Source of the DNA: an uncultured Lachnospiraceae bacterium
GTDB taxonomy: Bacteria > Bacillota > Clostridia > Lachnospirales > Lachnospiraceae
Direction: 5' to 3'
Assembly: GCA_910585905.1 (NCBI GenBank)
Contig: CAJUID010000017.1
Location: forward strand, 1-55,363
DNA: 55,363 nt
Position numbers and translations under genes: made by a program. Numbering within the stretch: the stretch's first letter is position 1; every line of letters starts with the position of its first letter. The notes beneath the pieces are model-generated. The model worked only from the letters and a program-made list of their open reading frames with translations, had not been told where the DNA came from and did not search any database. Shown here piece by piece: positions 1 to 8,226 of this stretch.

Positions 1-109
1 TATGCGCATTACTTGCCTATCGAAATTATATTGTATAAATGTGGGTCAAGTTAAGAGCAGAGCAACGGGGCATGACTTAGCAGCCCCATTTGTACATCTC
101 ACAGTGCGC

Positions 110-829
110 CTAAGAATTTTTCTGCGCGATGCGGACGGCATTGCAGATTCGCTCGTAGACCAGATTGCATACTTCTGTGGATGACATATCTTTATAGTCT
201 TCATAGTATAATGGTTTTAGATAGATTACTTTTGTCCTGACTTTTCGGAGGGACCACAAATCAAATACTTTCCATGAATCAACTAGTGCAACAGGGACAA
301 TTGGCGCCTTTGCCCGCATTGCGCTTTTGAAACTTCCCGCCTTAAATGGGTCAACATAATTTCCGTTCCGGTGCTTGTACCCTCCAGAGGGAAAAATAAT
401 AAATTTTCGCCCTTCTTTTACCTCTCGGGTTACTTCTTTTATAATGCCTGCTGCCTGCCGCAGGTCATTTAATTTCATCCGTTTTCCGCCCACCAAATCA
501 ATAAACTGTTTGACTAGCGGCATATAGGAACGGGCATCATCCATTACGATGGAACATGGTTTTTCATGTGTCAGCATAATTCCCAGGGCATCGTATTTTC
601 CCTGGTGGTTGGCAAACATAACATATCCGCCTTCTTTTGGCAGATTTTCTACTCCATAAGCGTCCGTATGGATTCTTCCTCTGTTATTCATTAAGCGGAT
701 GGCATGTTTATCATATTCATAACGAAATTTTTCAGAGTATTTTTCCGGGTGTTTTGCATAATACTCCATTTTTGGTATCATCCAGATCCGATGTAAATTA
801 CCAAGTATTACATATACAAAGCGTATCAA
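110..829 (-). CDS. Lysophospholipid acyltransferase family protein (PlsC-like)
   Basis: Probably a 1-acyl-glycerol-3-phosphate acyltransferase that makes phosphatidic acid at the membrane. It has the H-x4-D motif in NHQGKYD (about residues 74-80), a motif III at 146-150 and the downstream VPVAL motif at 178-182. Motif III reads FPSGG where most PlsC proteins have FPEGT, so the usual glutamate is serine. I chose a TTG start at 829 preceded by AGGTGA, giving 239 aa and a typical hydrophobic N-terminus. An in-frame ATG exists at 907 but adds 26 residues that do not look like the family. The gene is divergent from miaB and stands alone here. Family call is firm; exact substrate and start are not. 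Confidence 0.8.
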   Translation of the reverse strand: MIRFVYVILGNLHRIWMIPKMEYYAKHPEKYSEKFRYEYDKHAIRLMNNRGRIHTDAYGVENLPKEGGYVMFANHQGKYDALGIMLTHEKPCSIVMDDARSYMPLVKQFIDLVGGKRMKLNDLRQAAGIIKEVTREVKEGRKFIIFPSGGYKHRNGNYVDPFKAGSFKSAMRAKAPIVPVALVDSWKVFDLWSLRKVRTKVIYLKPLYYEDYKDMSSTEVCNLVYERICNAVRIAQKNS

Positions 830-1423
830 AATTTCACCTATACCTTCCCTTGTACAGCAGATATGAAACTTCCTATGGCTCCCACGCATGTAATCAGCCT
901 GGTGCAAGTTTCTTCTTTGGGCACTGTACTAGTACAACGAATACTAAGTAACTTTGCATTAAACTTGTCTATATTTCCATCTGCTGCATTTGATTTTCTA
1001 GCCGTAGCCACCGCTGCGCCGTCAAAAATCTGCCTTGCAGAATGAAAATTTATCCTGCGTTTAACATCAAAGAACTTAATTTTATTGTACAAGTATCATA
1101 AAATCACAGTCAATAATGTATCACAAACTTTGTTTTTTTACAACTGCTTCCTAGACCGCATCTAAAAATTCACAAAAACGTGGTGCAGAGAAAAGAAGGC
1201 AGGCAATTATGATAGAAAATAGCGGATAACAGATAATTATTGATTCTCGCGTACGCAACGAGCCAAACGCAAGCTTGCTTGCACTTGGCGACTGCGCGCG
1301 GGTCACATACCCCGCTGCTCTGCAGCGTTGCAAGTTTGATACCCCGTTGCTTGCAGCGGGGTTGTTGATTGGTTGTGAATAGAAAAGTAACTGTTATTGC
1401 CCTGGCCTGTGGCAAATATATGG
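830..1423. other. Gene-free interval between plsC and miaB
   Basis: About 590 bases without a credible gene. It holds repeat copy 1 at 1239-1370 and, right after it, a short AATAGAAAAGTAACT string at about 1378-1392 that recurs at 1473-1487. Short open frames on both strands have no ribosome binding site and no recognisable product. Confidence 0.6.
1239..1370. repeat. Dispersed structured repeat, copy 1 (132 bp)
   Basis: This stretch is base-for-base the same as 41743-41893 except for its centre. It is made of nested and tandem inverted repeats: CGCGTA pairs with TGCGCG, GCCAA with TTGGC, a central arm GCAAGC/GCTTGC, then CGCTGC-TCT-GCAGCG and CCCCGTTGC/GCAGCGGGG. Both copies begin ATTGATTCTCGCG and end GGGGTTGTTGATT. 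No plausible protein is encoded. It lies in the gene-free gap between plsC and miaB. Confidence 0.85.
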
Positions 1424-1452
1424 TTGACTCTCAGGGGGGAAAAGGATATAGT
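1424..1452 (+). promoter_or_regulatory. Putative sigma-A promoter for miaB
   Basis: TTGACT at 1424-1429 and TATAGT at 1447-1452 are separated by exactly 17 bases, close to the housekeeping consensus. Transcription would begin near 1459, about 105 bases ahead of miaB. Confidence 0.65.
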
Positions 1453-1565
1453 AAAATCAGCGTTTTTCATGCAATAGAAAAGTAACTATTAGAATAGTGG
1501 CGTTGGGGCGTGCCTGACAATTCATTTTTTGTGCGCCCTGGTAAATAAACGGCATGGAGGTATAG

Positions 1566-3071
1566 ATGAGGATAGACAGACAACAGACAGACCGCAATGT
1601 GATAGAACAGAAAATAAGACAGATGGATATTACCCTTCCCCCACCAGAGTCGGAACCGGAACGGCAGTATTATTTTATGAAAAAACTGCAGGGAATTGTG
1701 GAGGAGAGAAAGAGGCAGCTTGGCAGGCCGCTGTTTGCCAATATTACAACATTTGGCTGCCAGATGAATGCGCGTGATTCTGAAAAGATTCTGGGGATTA
1801 TGCAAATGATCGGTTATGAGGAGACGGATTCGGCGGAGGCGGATTTTTTGCTATATAATACCTGTACGGTCAGGGAAAATGCCAACCTAAAGGTATATGG
1901 GAGATTAGGGCAGTTAAAAAAGCAGAAAGAGAAAAATCCAGATATGGTGATTGCGCTGTGCGGGTGCATGATGCAAGAGCCAGAGGTTGTAGAAAAGATA
2001 AAAAAAAGTTACCGCAATGTAGATATTATTTTTGGTACGCACAATATATTTAAATTGGCGGAACTGTTAGCTATGAAATTTTTTGATACCGGGAAACAAA
2101 AGAAAATGATCGTAGATATCTGGGAAGGGACAACAGAAATTGTAGAAGAGCTTCCCAATGAGAGAAAATACTTTTTTAAGAGCGGCGTTAATATTATGTT
2201 TGGCTGTAATAACTTTTGCAGTTATTGCATTGTACCGTATGTCAGGGGGCGGGAGCGGAGCCGGGAGCCGGAAGATATCCTTGCGGAGATTACATGCATG
2301 GTAAATGACGGTGTGGTGGAAGTGATGCTTTTGGGGCAGAATGTAAATTCCTACGGAAAGAATTTGGAGCATCCGATTAGTTTTGCTAAGCTTTTGGAGC
2401 AGGTCGAGCAGATTGAGGGGTTGGAACGGATTCGGTTTATGACATCGCATCCAAAAGATTTGTCCGATGAGTTGATTGAGGTAATGGGAAAATCCACCAA
2501 GATTTGCAGGCAGATGCATTTGCCGCTGCAGTCGGGCAGCAGCCGTTTGTTAAAAATAATGAACCGCCATTATACAAAAGAGGATTATCTGCTTCTTGTA
2601 GAGAAGATCAGGAAAGCGGTGCCTGACATTTCCCTAACTACGGATATTATTGTGGGATTTCCGGGCGAGACGGAGGAGGATTTTGAAGAAACAGTTGATG
2701 TAGTGAAGAAGGTGGGATTTGACAGTGCATTTACATTTATTTACAGCAAGCGTACTGGGACTCCTGCTGCGGCTATGGATTATCAGGTGCCGGAGGAAAT
2801 TGTAAAGAAGCGGTTTGACAGACTGCTCGCTACTGTGCAGGAAGTCTCGGCAGATAGGACAAAACGAGCAGTTGGAACTGTACAGGATGTGCTTGTGGAG
2901 GAGGTAAATGGACAGGATGCTTCTCTGGTAACAGGGAGAACCAGCCAAAACTATGTAGTACATTTTGCGGGAAGCCCTTCATTAATTGGAAGCATTGTTC
3001 CGGTTCACTTGGATGAGAGCAGGGGATTTTATTATATGGGGACACAGGCGGCCAGCCGTGAGGCAGAATAA
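1566..3071 (+). CDS. miaB: tRNA-2-methylthio-N6-dimethylallyladenosine synthase MiaB
   Basis: Radical SAM methylthiotransferase that adds the 2-methylthio group to i6A37 of tRNA. The UPF0004 domain carries cluster cysteines C65, C100 and C134. The radical SAM motif CNNFCSYC supplies C214, C218 and C221, followed by the family signature YVRGRERSR. A TRAM-like region fills the C-terminus. The protein is 501 aa; the first 55 or so residues are an extension common in clostridial MiaB. ATG at 1566 follows GGAGG at 1556-1560. Its paralogue RimO lies at 10799 in the same window; the C-terminal sequence and the QMNARDSE motif set this one as MiaB. Confidence 0.95.
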   Translation: MRIDRQQTDRNVIEQKIRQMDITLPPPESEPERQYYFMKKLQGIVEERKRQLGRPLFANITTFGCQMNARDSEKILGIMQMIGYEETDSAEADFLLYNTCTVRENANLKVYGRLGQLKKQKEKNPDMVIALCGCMMQEPEVVEKIKKSYRNVDIIFGTHNIFKLAELLAMKFFDTGKQKKMIVDIWEGTTEIVEELPNERKYFFKSGVNIMFGCNNFCSYCIVPYVRGRERSREPEDILAEITCMVNDGVVEVMLLGQNVNSYGKNLEHPISFAKLLEQVEQIEGLERIRFMTSHPKDLSDELIEVMGKSTKICRQMHLPLQSGSSRLLKIMNRHYTKEDYLLLVEKIRKAVPDISLTTDIIVGFPGETEEDFEETVDVVKKVGFDSAFTFIYSKRTGTPAAAMDYQVPEEIVKKRFDRLLATVQEVSADRTKRAVGTVQDVLVEEVNGQDASLVTGRTSQNYVVHFAGSPSLIGSIVPVHLDESRGFYYMGTQAASREAE

Positions 3072-3125
3072 TGAATATGGCAAATGAATGGCTTGCTGTT
3101 TGCAGGCACAGAAACGGGGTGGAAT

Positions 3126-4175
3126 ATGGATGAGAGAGAAAAGGGTAATAATTTAAGGCAGCGCCAGGAAGAGAGGGAACATTCCTTTTTAAGTCAATAT
3201 GCATCATTTGCTGATCAGTCACTGGGAAGGGACAAAGAAGAACCGCAGTGTGATATCCGAACAGATTTTCAGAGGGATCGGGATAGGATTCTTCACTGTA
3301 AGGCATTTAGGCGTTTAAAGCAAAAAACCCAGGTTTTTTTGGCGCCGGAGGGGGATCATTATAGAACGCGCCTGACGCATACATTGGAAGTGGCGCAGAA
3401 TGCCAGGACGATTGCGAGGGCGCTGTACCTGAATGAAGACTTGACGGAGGCGATTGCTTTGGGGCATGATCTGGGGCATACACCGTTTGGCCATGCGGGA
3501 GAACGGGCATTGGACCGCATTACGGAGGACCACGGGGGATTCCGGCACAACCAGCAGAGTGTCAGGGTGGTGGAGCGTCTAGAAAAGGATGGGAAAGGGC
3601 TAAATCTGACAAAGGAAGTCAGGGATGGCATCTTAAACCATCAGACAAAATCTACGCCTATGACATTGGAGGGAAAGGTAGTGCGGCTTTCGGATAAGAT
3701 TGCCTATATCAATTCGGATATTGATGATGCGATCCGTGCAGGCATAATCCGGGAGGAAGAGATTCCGGTGGAACTTACCGAAGTGCTTGGAAACAGCACA
3801 AATCTCAGATTAAATACGCTGGTGCATGATATCGTGCGCGGTAGCGAGGGCAAAGGGGATATCTGCATGTCTAAACCAGTTGAGAAGGCAATGTTCGCCC
3901 TGCGCCGTTTCCTTTTTGAGAGTGTTTATACAAATCCGCTGGCAAAAGGGGAAGAGCGTAAGGTCAGCAATATGATAAATCAGTTGTACGAGTATTATAT
4001 ACATAATATAGAAGAAATGCCATCGGAGTTTCTAGACCTGATCCATGAGGGTGAAGCAAACCAAAGGGTTGTCTGTGATTTTATTGCCTGTATGAGCGAT
4101 CGGTATGCGGTAAACCTCTACAAAGAAATTATGATACCAAAATCTTGGAGTGTGTTGGGGGTGGAGCATCGCTAG
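3126..4175 (+). CDS. dgt: dGTP triphosphohydrolase-like HD domain protein
   Basis: Predicted deoxynucleoside triphosphate triphosphohydrolase that releases tripolyphosphate and so limits dNTP pools. HD-domain metal ligands are visible as H85 in RTRLTHTLEV and HDLGH (H114, D115, H118). The 349 aa length fits the short Gram-positive subgroup. I use ATG 3126, preceded by GGGGTGG; an ATG at 3084 in the same frame lacks a ribosome binding site. It follows miaB after about 50 bases and likely shares its transcript. True nucleotide preference cannot be read from sequence. Confidence 0.88.
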   Translation: MDEREKGNNLRQRQEEREHSFLSQYASFADQSLGRDKEEPQCDIRTDFQRDRDRILHCKAFRRLKQKTQVFLAPEGDHYRTRLTHTLEVAQNARTIARALYLNEDLTEAIALGHDLGHTPFGHAGERALDRITEDHGGFRHNQQSVRVVERLEKDGKGLNLTKEVRDGILNHQTKSTPMTLEGKVVRLSDKIAYINSDIDDAIRAGIIREEEIPVELTEVLGNSTNLRLNTLVHDIVRGSEGKGDICMSKPVEKAMFALRRFLFESVYTNPLAKGEERKVSNMINQLYEYYIHNIEEMPSEFLDLIHEGEANQRVVCDFIACMSDRYAVNLYKEIMIPKSWSVLGVEHR

Positions 4176-4259
4176 GGGGGGAGAAAAGTATGTTGAAAAT
4201 CCCCACATGTCTCCGCAGCCAATGCTAAAATAAAAAAAGGAAAATTATTTTATGCGTCG

Positions 4260-4312
4260 AATAACTAACATAGAGGGCTTGTGCCCGGTGTATGCTATGT
4301 TGGTTATTTTTG
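4260..4312 (+). terminator. Intrinsic terminator or attenuator between dgt and dnaG
   Basis: A 14-bp stem joins 4260-4273 to 4295-4308 with one G-T pair. A smaller GGGC/GCCC hairpin sits in its loop, and a T-rich tail follows. It would end the miaB-dgt transcript or set the level entering dnaG. Confidence 0.7.
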
Positions 4313-4364
4313 TTTGGTTATAGGAAACAAACCTTTAGACATGCTAAAAGAAAGGGGGAGGGGC

Positions 4365-6146
4365 ATGCCGCGTTTTTTAGAGGAACAGATTGAAGAAGTC
4401 CGCCAGAGAAGTGATATTGTGGATATTATTGGCAGCTTTGTGAAGCTGAAGCGTTCCGGGAGCAGTTATGTAGGGCTTTGTCCCTTCCATAACGAAAAAT
4501 CACCTTCCTTTTCTGTAAGCCCGGCAAGGCAGATGTATAAATGCTTTGGCTGTGGCGCAGGCGGCAATGTTATTACGTTTGTAATGGAATATGAGAATTA
4601 TTCCTTTCCAGAAGCCGTTAAATACCTTGCGGAGCGCACCGGGGTCGAATTGACACAGAGGGACTTGACAGAGGAACAGAAAAAACAGGCAAGCCTTAGG
4701 ACAACCCTAATTGAGATAAATACAAAAGCGGCGCGGTATTATTATGCAAAGCTAAAATCTCCCCAGGGAAAAGTTGGCTATGACTATCTGAGGGAGAGAG
4801 GATTGTCGGATAAGACAATACTGCACTTTGGCCTTGGATATGCGGGGCAGGATGGCACGGAGATGTACCGCTATCTAAGGCAGCAGGGTTATGGCGATGA
4901 TATTTTAAAGGAGACTGGGCTTTTTAAGATGGATGAGCGCGGGGCGTATGATAAATTCTGGAACCGCGTTATGTTTCCAATTATGGATATCAGTAACCAT
5001 GTAATAGGGTTCGGCGGTCGTGTGATGGGAGATGCCAAGCCAAAATATCTGAATTCGCCAGAGACAAAATTGTTTGATAAGAGTAGAAATCTTTTTGGGT
5101 TAAATTATGCCAGGCAGGGAAAGAGGGACTATCTAATCTTATGTGAAGGATATATGGATGTGATCGCCCTGCATCAGGCGGGATTTACCGGTGCGGTGGC
5201 GTCACTGGGAACCGCATTTACAGAACAGCAGGCAGGGCTTATCAAGCGTTATGCACAGGAAGTGCTTCTTACTTACGATAGTGATGCCGCAGGGAAGAAG
5301 GCTGCAATGCGGGCGATACCGATGCTTCGGGGTGTAGGGCTGAACGGAAAGATCGTACATATGGAGCCATATAAGGACCCAGATGAATTCATTAAGGCAC
5401 TTGGCCCGGAGGTGTTTGAGAAGCGCCTAAGCGAGGCGCAAAATAGCTTTTTCTTTGAGGTGGACGAGCTAAGGAGCGGGTATGACCTGGCGGACCCGGA
5501 ACAGAAGACAAAGTATTATCATGAGGTGGCACAAAAGCTTCTTGTATTTCAGGACAAGGTTCAAAGAGATAATTATCTGGAGGCGGTTGCTGCAAAATAT
5601 GATATACGGAGGGAAGACTTACGGGAGTTAGTGATACGTTACAGCAGCCGAATGCCCGAAGGGTATCCAGAATCATCTAGAGCTGACACAGCGTTAAAGA
5701 GCAGCCAGAAAAAAGAGGAGCGCGGGATAGGATATTCCTACCGCCTGCTTTTGTCTTGGCTAATTGAAGATCCAGCGCTTTTTCGGCCGGTTAGCGAACG
5801 GATTCAGCCAGAGGATTTTATAGAAGAAGATTTCCATACGGCTGCAGCACTTCTCTATCAGCAGCTAGAGGAGGGAGAGCTTGTCCCGGCAAAGATTATA
5901 AATCATTTTCAGGATGTGGAGAGCCAGAAGATGGCAGCGCAGATGTTTCAAACGGATTTTCAGGCGAAAATGGGTCCTGAGGAGAAAGAAAAGGCGTTAA
6001 ATGAGCTGGTCATCCGCATTAAGGAGTACAGCATTGACCACAGAATCCGTAATTTGACGGATATGGGGGAGCTGCAAAGCCTGATTTTGGAGAAGAAACG
6101 GTGGCAGGCACCAGAGAAATTGCATATTTCTTTAAAAGATGGATAA
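4365..6146 (+). CDS. dnaG: DNA primase DnaG
   Basis: Synthesises RNA primers at the replication fork. The N-terminal zinc-binding module shows CPFH (C39, H42) and CFGCGAGG. The TOPRIM core has CEGYMDVIALHQ with the metal-binding glutamate and TYDSDAAGKKA with the DxD aspartates. The C-terminal part would bind the replicative helicase. Start at ATG 4365 is supported by GGGGGAGGGG just upstream; the frame stays open for 28 codons before that without a ribosome binding site. 593 aa, normal for the family. dnaG-rpoD is the conserved macromolecular synthesis gene pair. Confidence 0.97.
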   Translation: MPRFLEEQIEEVRQRSDIVDIIGSFVKLKRSGSSYVGLCPFHNEKSPSFSVSPARQMYKCFGCGAGGNVITFVMEYENYSFPEAVKYLAERTGVELTQRDLTEEQKKQASLRTTLIEINTKAARYYYAKLKSPQGKVGYDYLRERGLSDKTILHFGLGYAGQDGTEMYRYLRQQGYGDDILKETGLFKMDERGAYDKFWNRVMFPIMDISNHVIGFGGRVMGDAKPKYLNSPETKLFDKSRNLFGLNYARQGKRDYLILCEGYMDVIALHQAGFTGAVASLGTAFTEQQAGLIKRYAQEVLLTYDSDAAGKKAAMRAIPMLRGVGLNGKIVHMEPYKDPDEFIKALGPEVFEKRLSEAQNSFFFEVDELRSGYDLADPEQKTKYYHEVAQKLLVFQDKVQRDNYLEAVAAKYDIRREDLRELVIRYSSRMPEGYPESSRADTALKSSQKKEERGIGYSYRLLLSWLIEDPALFRPVSERIQPEDFIEEDFHTAAALLYQQLEEGELVPAKIINHFQDVESQKMAAQMFQTDFQAKMGPEEKEKALNELVIRIKEYSIDHRIRNLTDMGELQSLILEKKRWQAPEKLHISLKDG

Positions 6147-6256
6147 ATTATAGCTTAAGTCAGTAACCAAGGAGAACTGAGGGTTAAAAAATAGGGTGCA
6201 TGCCTGCGGGCGGCTTACAGGGGGACTTCAGTACATATAGGAAAGGAAGGAACACT

Positions 6257-7504
6257 ATGGCAACAGAAAAGAAACAGACAGGCGGGGATTTTGCAGGTGA
6301 AAAGAAGAAACCTGCAAAAAAAAGTGCGGCGAAGAGTTCGTCTGGAAAGAAAAGCTCTGCAAAGAAAAAAGAAACAAACCAGGCAGGGGATGAGCAGAAA
6401 TTCCGGGAGAAACTAGCGGCGTTAAAGCAGCTTGCCAAATCAAAGCGCAACGTGTTAGAGCTTGCAGAAATTAATAGTTTCTTTAATGATATTGGCCTGG
6501 ACGAGGAAAAGACAGAAAAGGTAATTGATTTTCTAGAATCAGAAGGCGTAGATGTGCTCCGTATCCCGGAGGGGAAGGAAACCGATGAGGATATTATTCT
6601 TGAGATGGAAGCCAGCGGGGAGGTGCCGGATGATGAAGAAATAGAAAAGATTGACCTGTCTGTGCCGGAAGGTGTCAGCATAGAAGACCCGGTCCGTATG
6701 TATCTGAAAGAGATTGGCAAGGTGCCGCTTTTGACTGCGGATGAGGAGGTAGAGTTGGCACAGCGCATGGAGCATGGGGACATGGAGGCAAAAAAGAAGT
6801 TAGCGGAGGCTAACCTTCGTCTGGTTGTCAGCATTGCGAAACGCTATGTCGGCCGCGGTATGCTTTTCTTAGATTTAATCCAGGAAGGAAATCTTGGACT
6901 GATTAAGGCAGTCGAAAAGTTTGATTATAAAAAAGGATATAAATTCAGTACGTATGCTACCTGGTGGATTCGCCAGGCGATTACAAGGGCGATTGCGGAC
7001 CAGGCGAGGACAATCCGCATTCCGGTGCATATGGTAGAGACAATCAATAAATTTGTGCGTGTACAGAGACAGCTTTTACAAGAACTGGGAAGGGAGCCGT
7101 ATCCAGAAGAGATTGCCAAGCAGATGAATATGCCAGTAGACCGTGTGCGGGAAATCCAGAAGATTTCTCTTGAGCCGGTGTCTTTGGAGACGCCGATCGG
7201 GGAGGAGGAGGACAGCCATCTTGGAGACTTTATCCAAGATGATAATGTTCCAGTTCCTGCGGAGGCTGCTGCATTTACGCTGTTGCGTGAGCAGCTGGAG
7301 GAAGTGCTTAGCACGCTGACAGAGCGTGAGCAAAAGGTTTTAAAGCTTCGTTTTGGGCTTGAAGACGGGCGTGCCAGAACATTGGAAGAGGTAGGCAAAG
7401 AGTTTAAGGTAACACGTGAGCGCATCCGCCAGATTGAAGCCAAGGCGCTCCGCAAGTTAAGGCATCCGAGTCGCAGCCGCAAGTTAAAGGATTACCTGGA
7501 ATAA
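6257..7504 (+). CDS. rpoD: RNA polymerase sigma factor RpoD (SigA)
   Basis: Primary sigma factor. Region 1.2 starts near DPVRMYLKEIG, region 2 has YKFSTYATWWIRQAITRA, region 3 RIPVHMVETINK, and region 4 ends in the helix-turn-helix VTRERIRQIEAKALRKLR. The N-terminus is a lysine/alanine/serine-rich stretch of about 45 residues that looks disordered. ATG 6257 follows GGAAAGGAAGG; frame-open sequence back to 6200 has no such signal. 415 aa. Its stop overlaps the trmK start by one base (TAATG). Confidence 0.98.
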   Translation: MATEKKQTGGDFAGEKKKPAKKSAAKSSSGKKSSAKKKETNQAGDEQKFREKLAALKQLAKSKRNVLELAEINSFFNDIGLDEEKTEKVIDFLESEGVDVLRIPEGKETDEDIILEMEASGEVPDDEEIEKIDLSVPEGVSIEDPVRMYLKEIGKVPLLTADEEVELAQRMEHGDMEAKKKLAEANLRLVVSIAKRYVGRGMLFLDLIQEGNLGLIKAVEKFDYKKGYKFSTYATWWIRQAITRAIADQARTIRIPVHMVETINKFVRVQRQLLQELGREPYPEEIAKQMNMPVDRVREIQKISLEPVSLETPIGEEEDSHLGDFIQDDNVPVPAEAAAFTLLREQLEEVLSTLTEREQKVLKLRFGLEDGRARTLEEVGKEFKVTRERIRQIEAKALRKLRHPSRSRKLKDYLE

Positions 7505-8226
7505 TGCGAATGGTGCATTTATCGGAGAGGTTAAAACGGCTTGCCGCCAATGTGCAGAGAAAAGGAGTGGTGGCGGATATCGGTTGTGATCATGGTTTTA
7601 CCTCAATCTATCTTGTGCAGATGGGACTGGCGGACAGGGCAGTTGCAATGGATATTAACAGAGGACCGTTAGAGCGGGCACAGGAGCATATTCTCCAGTA
7701 TCAGGTTCAGGACAAGGTTGCCCTGCGGCTTTCGGATGGGGCAAAGGAGCTTTCCGCGGGGGAGGCAGATACGATATTAATAAGCGGTATGGGCGGCGCA
7801 TTGATTTGCCGCATTTTAAGGGAGAGTGAAACGGTTGTGCGTTCGGCTTCTGAGCTGGTGCTTTCGCCGCAATCTGAGGCATGGCTGGTGCGACGGTGCA
7901 TTCATGGGCTGGGATTTCGCATTGCAGCGGAGGAGATGGTCAAGGAGCAGGGAAAGTATTATGTGGTTCTACGTGCTGTGCAGGGGCAGGAGTCCTATGG
8001 ACAGGACATTGACTATATTTATGGCAGGAAGTTATTGGAGGAACGGGACGCCGTGTTTTTGGAATACTTGCGGAAGGAACGGTGCCGCGTGGAAGAGGTA
8101 TTAAAAGGCATGGAAGGGAAAGAACTTTCTGGCGTAGGCCAGGAGAAAAGGCAGGAATTACTGTTAGCGCGCAGTAGGATGGAAAGTATTTTGCAGGGAG
8201 GAGGACACTATGGGGAATCGGATTAA
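7504..8226 (+). CDS. trmK: tRNA (adenine(22)-N1)-methyltransferase TrmK
   Basis: SAM-dependent enzyme that makes m1A22 in tRNA. The Rossmann methyltransferase motif I is VVADIGCDHGFTSIYL, followed by the acidic MDIN motif and the conserved ISGMGG loop. 240 aa. The ATG overlaps the rpoD stop codon and the 3' end overlaps the next gene by 17 bases, so all three are likely translated from one mRNA. Downstream of rpoD is the usual place for trmK in Firmicutes. Confidence 0.92.
   Translation: MRMVHLSERLKRLAANVQRKGVVADIGCDHGFTSIYLVQMGLADRAVAMDINRGPLERAQEHILQYQVQDKVALRLSDGAKELSAGEADTILISGMGGALICRILRESETVVRSASELVLSPQSEAWLVRRCIHGLGFRIAAEEMVKEQGKYYVVLRAVQGQESYGQDIDYIYGRKLLEERDAVFLEYLRKERCRVEEVLKGMEGKELSGVGQEKRQELLLARSRMESILQGGGHYGESD

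Noticed and set aside
838..1092. 84-aa open frame on the - strand
   Set aside because: Overlaps plsC leader sequence, has no ribosome binding site and no family features.
6184..6834. 216-aa serine/phenylalanine-rich frame on the - strand
   Set aside because: Antisense shadow of rpoD.
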